Shown: one piece after another, positions 59,204 to 64,000 of the stretch
Position numbering within the stretch: the first letter of the stretch is position 1
How the letters are laid out: every line of letters starts with the position of its first letter
NCBI GenBank assembly: GCA_009379725.1
Contig: WHTF01000004.1
Location: forward strand, 1 to 64,000
DNA length: 64,000 nt
Origin: Deltaproteobacteria bacterium
GTDB lineage: Bacteria; Desulfobacterota; Binatia; UBA9968
Reading direction: 5' to 3'
Position numbers and translations under genes: made by a program
Notes under the pieces: model-generated
What the model saw: only the letters and a program-made list of their open reading frames with translations
Database searches by the model: none
What the model was told of the DNA's origin: nothing

Positions 59204-59557
59204 ATGGAGGAATTGACAGAGCAAAAATGCCAAGCATGCCGCGTCGGTGCGCCGCCGGTTACGCCGGACGAGATCAAAGAGTTTCATCCTAAAGTGCCCC
59301 AATGGCAAATGATCACCGAAGACGGTATCCCAAAACTGGATCGGCTGTTTAAATTTAACAACTTTAAAGACGCCATAGCGTTCACCGACGCAGTCGGAGC
59401 GGCGGCCGAAGTAGAGGGCCACCACCCGCGTCTGACCACGGAATGGGGAAAGGTTGGAGTGACATGGTGGACGCATAAGATTCGCAACCTGCATAAGAAT
59501 GATTTCATCATGGCGGCGAAGACGGACGCGATCTACAAGAAATATGGGCAGCCTTGA
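59204..59557 (+). CDS. Pterin-4a-carbinolamine dehydratase (4a-hydroxytetrahydrobiopterin dehydratase)
   Basis: A 117-residue DCoH/PhhB protein. The active site EGHHPRL, followed by VTWWTHKIRNLHKNDFIMAAKTD, gives the HHP, Trp/His and late Asp residues of the family. It dehydrates 4a-hydroxy-pterin to quinonoid dihydropterin and so regenerates the cofactor of pterin-dependent hydroxylases. The N-terminal part has a Cys pair (QKCQACR) often seen in bacterial forms. ATG 59204 follows GGAGGA at seven bases; ATG 59198 is too close. No phenylalanine hydroxylase is nearby. Confidence 0.92.
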   Translation: MEELTEQKCQACRVGAPPVTPDEIKEFHPKVPQWQMITEDGIPKLDRLFKFNNFKDAIAFTDAVGAAAEVEGHHPRLTTEWGKVGVTWWTHKIRNLHKNDFIMAAKTDAIYKKYGQP

Positions 59558-59615
59558 AGATGAAGAATGAAATGATACTTCCAACAACCGTTTGAACGGT
59601 TGGAACTGCGTTTTT

Positions 59616-61253
59616 CTAAAGCGCCCGATCGATGACGATGTCGATATTTTTGGCGCCGACGTCTACCGGATTGTTCTTATAATCACCGACCAAATCTCCG
59701 GGCGCACGGGTCGCCGGATTGCCGTCTTTGTCCAAACGCACGGTTAAGTTGATCTTGCCGGTGAAAGGCGTTCCTTGCATCATCACGTTTTCTGAACTGA
59801 TGGAGTAGGAGAGCGGAAATACCGCACGATCGATTTTCTTTACCGCGAGCGGCGGGCCTCCGACAGCGCCGGCCGGTCTGGCAATGATGAATAAGGTAGC
59901 TTGAGTGTTTGCCTGTCCCTTCACCTTCGCATCAAGGGTGATCTTGCCGCTAATACTTTGCCCCGAAATCGCTGCGATGGAAGACCGCGGGGAAGACGCC
60001 CCTTGTCCTGACGATCCTGATCCAGGCAAGGAAGCAAGAATGTTTTCGATCTCTTGACGGTCTTCGCCGGGCGGTATGAGCTGCAAGAGTTTCTCCAGTA
60101 TCGGGCGCGCCCCGGCATAGTCTTTTTTGCCGCGGTATAAAATCATTGCTTTTCCCCAGAGCGCCATCGGAAAGTTCGGCGCTTGAGCCAACGCCTTGTC
60201 GAACGCCAGCAAAGCGCCGTCGGCGTGGCCGGCCTGAACCAGAATGAATCCCATATAGCTGTGTGCTTCTGGTTGATTGGGCTCGATGGCCAGGACTTTC
60301 TTGAAGGCATCGATGGCTTTCGGCAATTCCTGATTGGCAAAGGCTCTTTTACCCTCGTCCAATGCAGAACGTATATCGGATTTCGCCGCGCTTGTGCCGG
60401 TGAGAAAATCGCCAGTCAGCGTGTCTTGCTCCGAAGTGCGCGGCCGCAAAGATTGGGTGAGCAATATGCCGAGAGCGAGACCAAAGAGCAGCAGGAAAGC
60501 TCCACCCGCGGCCAGTTGCCAGCGTCGAAAGCGCGTGCGGTTCTCTGGAACTGGTTTCTTGGCAGCCCGCGCCGGCGGCTCTTGGGCAGGCTCTTTTATC
60601 TTGGCCGGCGGCGGCAGCGCATTTAGCTCTTGGAAAACGAGTGCTGCTCTGCCCTCGACGTCCCTTCGCAAGTCCCCATGGTCGCTCTCGGAAAGTTTGC
60701 CGGACTGAAAGTCAAACTCTAGCTCGTCAAGCTCATTTTTGAGCCGGAGCCGTTCGCGTAATAGCTGGGCTCTCGGGCCGCTGTCTTCAAGAGCCGGCTC
60801 CTCGAGTTCTTTCAAGTATATTTCGCTGCGTAGCTGTGCGGCGACAGCCGGCTCTATTTCCGGCGCTGCCGGTTGGGATTTTTTTGCTGTCCAGCGGTGC
60901 ACGAACCACAGCGCGGTGATGATCCCGAGGATTAGGACCGTGATGGGAAGCCACCAGAGGAGCCGGTTGAAGCCGGCGTCCGTCGGTGCGAGCAGGACCC
61001 ATTCACCATATTTCGACACGAAGTAATCTTTAACCTCCTGGGGAGACTTGCCGGCTTGAAGTTGCTCGCGAACACTTGCCCGCATCTGCTGCGCCATTTC
61101 CGAGGGCGAGTCGGCGACGGAAAGATTTTGGCATACCACACAGCGCAGCTCGGCGGCGAGAGCGCGCGTCTGCTCATCCAAATCGGCTGCGGGCGCCGCT
61201 TCAAGCCGTCCGCTTAAAATAAATAGAAATATGAAAAGAACGCGCAGAGCCAT
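59616..61253 (-). CDS. ccmH: Fused cytochrome c maturation protein CcmH-CcmI
   Basis: A 545-residue fusion. The N-terminal signal peptide and CcmH domain carry AELRCVVCQNLSVADSPSEMA (LRCxxCQN), which reduces apocytochrome cysteines. Membrane helices follow (LLWWLPITVLILGIITALW; FRRWQLAAGGAFLLLFG). The CcmI-like region (about 285-410) holds TPR repeats such as AIDAFKKVLAIEPNQPEAHSYMGFILVQAG that bind apocytochromes. A C-terminal beta-rich domain of about 130 residues, with GKITLDAKVKG, resembles the end of proteobacterial CcmI. It is 5 bp downstream of ccmG. Confidence 0.92.
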   Translation of the reverse strand: MALRVLFIFLFILSGRLEAAPAADLDEQTRALAAELRCVVCQNLSVADSPSEMAQQMRASVREQLQAGKSPQEVKDYFVSKYGEWVLLAPTDAGFNRLLWWLPITVLILGIITALWFVHRWTAKKSQPAAPEIEPAVAAQLRSEIYLKELEEPALEDSGPRAQLLRERLRLKNELDELEFDFQSGKLSESDHGDLRRDVEGRAALVFQELNALPPPAKIKEPAQEPPARAAKKPVPENRTRFRRWQLAAGGAFLLLFGLALGILLTQSLRPRTSEQDTLTGDFLTGTSAAKSDIRSALDEGKRAFANQELPKAIDAFKKVLAIEPNQPEAHSYMGFILVQAGHADGALLAFDKALAQAPNFPMALWGKAMILYRGKKDYAGARPILEKLLQLIPPGEDRQEIENILASLPGSGSSGQGASSPRSSIAAISGQSISGKITLDAKVKGQANTQATLFIIARPAGAVGGPPLAVKKIDRAVFPLSYSISSENVMMQGTPFTGKINLTVRLDKDGNPATRAPGDLVGDYKNNPVDVGAKNIDIVIDRAL

Positions 61254-61258
61254 AGGTT

Positions 61259-61825
61259 CTAACGTACGGATTGAAATTCCCCTTTTCCTTCTTTAACGCT
61301 GACGACCCCCTGTAGGGCTTCGCCCAACTTCTCTGTGACCATGGCGGCGCGAATGCCGCCGACATGCTTGTAGGTAATCCGCCCTTGCGGATCGATAAAA
61401 AAACTTTCCGGAATACCCCAGACCCCGTAATCGATGGCGATCTTGCCGGATTCGTCGCGTCCGTTGGGATAAGTGACGCCAAACTCCTTAAGAAATTCGA
61501 GAGAAGCCTTATCGGTGTCTTGTAGCGCGACGCCGATAAAAACTACGTTCTTGTCCTTGATTTTTTGCCAAGCGGCTTCCAGGTCTCTCGCCTCGGAACG
61601 GCAGGGCGGACACCAAGATGCCCAAAAATTAAGGAACACCGCCGTCCCGCGCAGATCCTCGAGGTTCAGCGTTCTGCCGTCGAAAAGCGTGATCGTAAAC
61701 GGCGTCGCGGGTTTTGCCAGTAAAGGAGATGTGATGTAGCGGGCATCCCGGGTAAAGCCGAAAGCGAGCAAGGCTAGAATCGGCGCGATAATGAGTAGGG
61801 TGATAACGACTCGGCGCCACGGCAT
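61259..61825 (-). CDS. ccmG: Thiol:disulfide interchange protein CcmG/DsbE (TlpA-like)
   Basis: A 188-residue periplasmic thioredoxin anchored by an N-terminal helix (VVITLLIIAPILALLAFGF). The thioredoxin active site is ASWCPPCRSEA, and YGVWGIPESFFIDPQG holds the cis-proline loop. It reduces the CXXCH cysteines before haem attachment. ATG 61825 follows a GAGG site; a GTG at 61873 is an alternative. The promoter candidate at 61919-61946 lies just upstream. Confidence 0.92.
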   Translation of the reverse strand: MPWRRVVITLLIIAPILALLAFGFTRDARYITSPLLAKPATPFTITLFDGRTLNLEDLRGTAVFLNFWASWCPPCRSEARDLEAAWQKIKDKNVVFIGVALQDTDKASLEFLKEFGVTYPNGRDESGKIAIDYGVWGIPESFFIDPQGRITYKHVGGIRAAMVTEKLGEALQGVVSVKEGKGEFQSVR

Positions 61826-61918
61826 GCTATCGGACCTCGCGATGCTCGGGAGGGCAGGTCGCAAATCTCCCACGAGCCGTTCGGAATCTACAATGAATCA
61901 TCTTGTCCAATTCATCTA

Positions 61919-61946
61919 TATATAACTGTATAACTGTGACAGTAAA
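61919..61946 (-). promoter_or_regulatory. Candidate promoter of the ccmG-ccmH operon
   Basis: On the minus strand TTTACT (61946-61941), a 16-base spacer and TATATA (61924-61919) lie about 95 bases before ccmG. The spacer contains the direct repeat ACAGTTAT-ACAGTTAT. A promoter here would separate ccmGH transcription from ccmF, whose stop is 112 bases upstream. Modest match. Confidence 0.35.
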
Positions 61947-62058
61947 CGAGCCCGCGGTTTCGGACTTCCTTCCCACTCACGGTAAACCGATAAGACTATA
62001 CCGTCGCAGTGAACTGACCATGAACGACGCACGCGATCTTATTGTTAGGAGCCACTCG

Positions 62059-64000
62059 TTACGCCTCGATTTGTGATGGTTTGCAGATGGGCAAGAGCGT
62101 CACCAGAGTTCCGAGAGCAATGACAAATCCGCCGATCCAAATCCAGACAACCAAAGGCCTTACCAGCACTTTTAGCGTCGCCTGATTCTTATCCAAATCG
62201 CTGAAGCCGGACAGGATCAGGTAAATATCTTCGCTGGCGCTGCTACGGTGCACGGCGCGTCCTATCGGCGACTCCTGGCTCGGAAAAAATTTGAGCGCGG
62301 GCGATAACAGACCTATGTAAGAGCCTTCCTTGAGCACCCGAAACGCGCCTTCGACACGGAAGTGTGTCGGCTGTTGTGAGCCGCGCAACCCCTCGAACTG
62401 GATCTGGTAATTGCCAATGGAAAGACTTTCATTTAGCCCAAGCGTCGCCTCGCGCTCGGTGCTGTATGTCATCGAACCGGCGATGCCCATGACGATCAAC
62501 ACGATTCCTAGATGCACGACTAAGCCGCCGTAGCGCCGTTGATTGCGCCGTGTCAGGGTAATCAGTCCGGTGATTACCCCCTCGCCGGCGATACGCCGGC
62601 GCGCCCGCAGCGCGAGGGCGGTATCGTAGACGATAGTCATAACGACAAACGCCAGCAGCGTAAAACCGAGAAGCGGAAGAAAATCCTTAACCTTCCAGAT
62701 AAACAAGCCCAGACCGAATAGAAGCGAGCCGATCGCCGGCCAGAGAAAGTTGCGCTTTAGGTTGTCCCAAGAAGCTCTTCGCCAAGCGATGATCGGACCG
62801 ACGCCCATGAGAAAGACCAGGAACAGGAAGAGCGGAACTGTGACCGAGTTGAAGTAAGGCGCGCCGACGCTGACCTGGACCCCGGCGACGGCTTCGGAAA
62901 GAAGCGGAAAAATCGTTCCGAGAAAAATCGTAAAGAGCGCCGAGACCAGGACAATGTTGTTGAGCAGAAATGCCGATTCACGGCTGACCATGGAATCAAG
63001 TTCGGGCTGTTCCTTCAGCATGTCGGAGCGATAGGCAAGCAATCCGAAAGAGCCCAATAAAACGAAGGCAAGAAAACCCAGGAAAAAAATACCCACGGGG
63101 CCGGATGAAAACGCGTGTATCGACGAAAGAATACCGGAGCGGGTGAGAAATGTTCCGAAGATCGTCAGGCTGAAGGCGATGATGATGAGAGAAAGGTTCC
63201 AGACCTTGAGCATGCGCCGCCGCTCTTGCACTTGGACCGAGTGCAGGAACGCCGTGGCCGGCAGCCACGGCATAAAGGCCGCGTTCTCGACCGGATCCCA
63301 AGCCCAATAGCCGCCCCAACCGAGGACATGGTAAGACCACCATGCGCCGACGAGATTGCCGGCGGTCAGAAAAAACCACGCGATGATGGTCCAGCGGCGC
63401 GTCGTGGTGATCCACGCCTCGTCCAGTTTACCGACGATCAGCGCGGCGATGGCAAAGGCAAAGGGCACCGTGAGACCCACGAAGCCGGTATAGAGCAGCG
63501 GCGGGTGAGTCATCATGTTGGCGTCCTCCAGCAGAGGATTTAATCCTCTGCCGTCGGCAGGTATGGGAGAAACGGTTTCAAACGGATTTGAAACGAAGGC
63601 GATGACGGCAAGAAAAAAAAACGACACGATCGAAAAGACCATCAGCACCCAGGGCAGGGTTTCTTTGTGGCGATCTCGGTAGATCCAGGCAACGAGTCCG
63701 GAAAAAATGATCAAGATCCATTCCCAAAGAAGCAGAGAGCCTTCCAGCGCGCCCCATAGACCGGTCATGCGATAGTAGACCGGCGTAGCTCGGGTCGTGT
63801 TAAAGGCGACATATCGAATCGAAAAATCGGTAGCGACTAAGCCATAGATCAACGCCGCCGCCGCCAGCGTGACGAAGATGAACTGCCCGGAGATCGCCCA
63901 GCGGATGGCTGCCGAATAGCGGGGCTGGGCACAGCGTGCGGCAAGGAGCGGCGCGACAATCCCAACAGCGGCGGCGAAAAGGGCCACCAGGACACTGGTA
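62059..64000 (-). CDS. ccmF: Haem lyase CcmF/NrfE family protein (5' end beyond window)
   Basis: The frame is open through the right edge, so the first few residues are missing. At least 642 residues are visible, near full length for CcmF. It has about 14 membrane helices, the tryptophan-rich WWD-type haem-binding motif WGGYWAWDPVENAAFMPWL, and conserved His in THPPLLYTG and FLHSVQ. With CcmH it ligates haem to apocytochrome c. A GTG at 63987 could serve as a start but lies inside conserved sequence, so the true start is likely upstream. Confidence 0.93.
   Translation of the reverse strand, partial: TSVLVALFAAAVGIVAPLLAARCAQPRYSAAIRWAISGQFIFVTLAAAALIYGLVATDFSIRYVAFNTTRATPVYYRMTGLWGALEGSLLLWEWILIIFSGLVAWIYRDRHKETLPWVLMVFSIVSFFFLAVIAFVSNPFETVSPIPADGRGLNPLLEDANMMTHPPLLYTGFVGLTVPFAFAIAALIVGKLDEAWITTTRRWTIIAWFFLTAGNLVGAWWSYHVLGWGGYWAWDPVENAAFMPWLPATAFLHSVQVQERRRMLKVWNLSLIIIAFSLTIFGTFLTRSGILSSIHAFSSGPVGIFFLGFLAFVLLGSFGLLAYRSDMLKEQPELDSMVSRESAFLLNNIVLVSALFTIFLGTIFPLLSEAVAGVQVSVGAPYFNSVTVPLFLFLVFLMGVGPIIAWRRASWDNLKRNFLWPAIGSLLFGLGLFIWKVKDFLPLLGFTLLAFVVMTIVYDTALALRARRRIAGEGVITGLITLTRRNQRRYGGLVVHLGIVLIVMGIAGSMTYSTEREATLGLNESLSIGNYQIQFEGLRGSQQPTHFRVEGAFRVLKEGSYIGLLSPALKFFPSQESPIGRAVHRSSASEDIYLILSGFSDLDKNQATLKVLVRPLVVWIWIGGFVIALGTLVTLLPICKPSQIEA

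Noticed and set aside
1-64000. CRISPR arrays, transposases, integrases or prophage genes
   Set aside because: None of the repeat patterns or protein signatures were seen in reading both strands.

Overview
The window is a dense stretch of bacterial chromosome with a moderate, even base composition. Genes lie in short runs on both strands. I see no prophage, insertion sequence, CRISPR array or rRNA. RpoH (sigma-32), a homodimeric AceE-type pyruvate dehydrogenase, System I cytochrome c maturation (CcmF/CcmG/CcmHI) and a PrkA-YeaH-SpoVR cluster point to a Gram-negative, respiring, proteobacterium-like organism. Many LLM-type flavin oxidoreductases, amidohydrolases, a UbiD decarboxylase and Cox-type molybdo-flavoprotein subunits are typical of uncultured soil or groundwater lineages once called Deltaproteobacteria (Binatia, Entotheonella or Rokubacteria-like). 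That placement is inference from gene content only.

Layout. 1-4 kb: a truncated penicillin acylase and a glutathione S-transferase on the minus strand, then a plus-strand cassette of two split thiamine-diphosphate (ThDP) enzyme subunits, an LLM oxidoreductase and a RidA protein. 4-10 kb: two small unknown proteins (one behind a good sigma-54 site), rpoZ and rpoH, a coxG-coxM-coxS set without its molybdenum subunit, and a convergent UbiD decarboxylase. 10-16 kb: an ABC-2 exporter with a NEW3-domain surface protein, dtd-trmL, a secreted cupredoxin-like protein and an Lgt-like protein lacking key residues. 16-22 kb: a minus-strand stress cluster prkA-yeaH-spoVR plus an unusual shikimate-dehydrogenase-like protein. 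22-26 kb: a NusG paralogue, a PDZ-membrane-GAF histidine kinase and a ferritin-like di-iron protein. 26-37 kb: a long minus-strand run aceE-aceF-lpdA, stand-alone 5'-3' exonuclease, M20 peptidase, AlbA_2 ATPase, methyltransferase and a frameshifted [2Fe-2S] BFD protein. A lipoate ligase diverges from aceE.

37-46 kb: tRNA-Met, a PP1-like phosphatase, homoserine kinase, a cold-shock gene with a long leader, an orphan nuoB coupled to an OB-fold-like protein, a quinone-synthesis group (polyprenyl synthase, UbiE, membrane protein), a PuuD-like membrane domain, a lipoprotein cytochrome c and tRNA-Leu. 46-54 kb: a truncated receiver-like peptide, then valS-nadC-birA-coaX-fusA2. 54-59.6 kb: a zinc-ribbon protein, two amidohydrolases (the second missing metal ligands), a gamma-glutamyltranspeptidase, an LLM oxidoreductase and a pterin dehydratase. 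59.6-64 kb: ccmF-ccmG-ccmHI on the minus strand, with ccmF running off the right edge.

No single novel defence or mobile system stands out. The most unusual features are the coxGMS set without coxL, the frameshifted BFD gene, the AroE-like protein attached to the PrkA cluster, the PuuD-like domain separate from a neighbouring cytochrome c, the orphan nuoB pair and the degenerate amidohydrolase.
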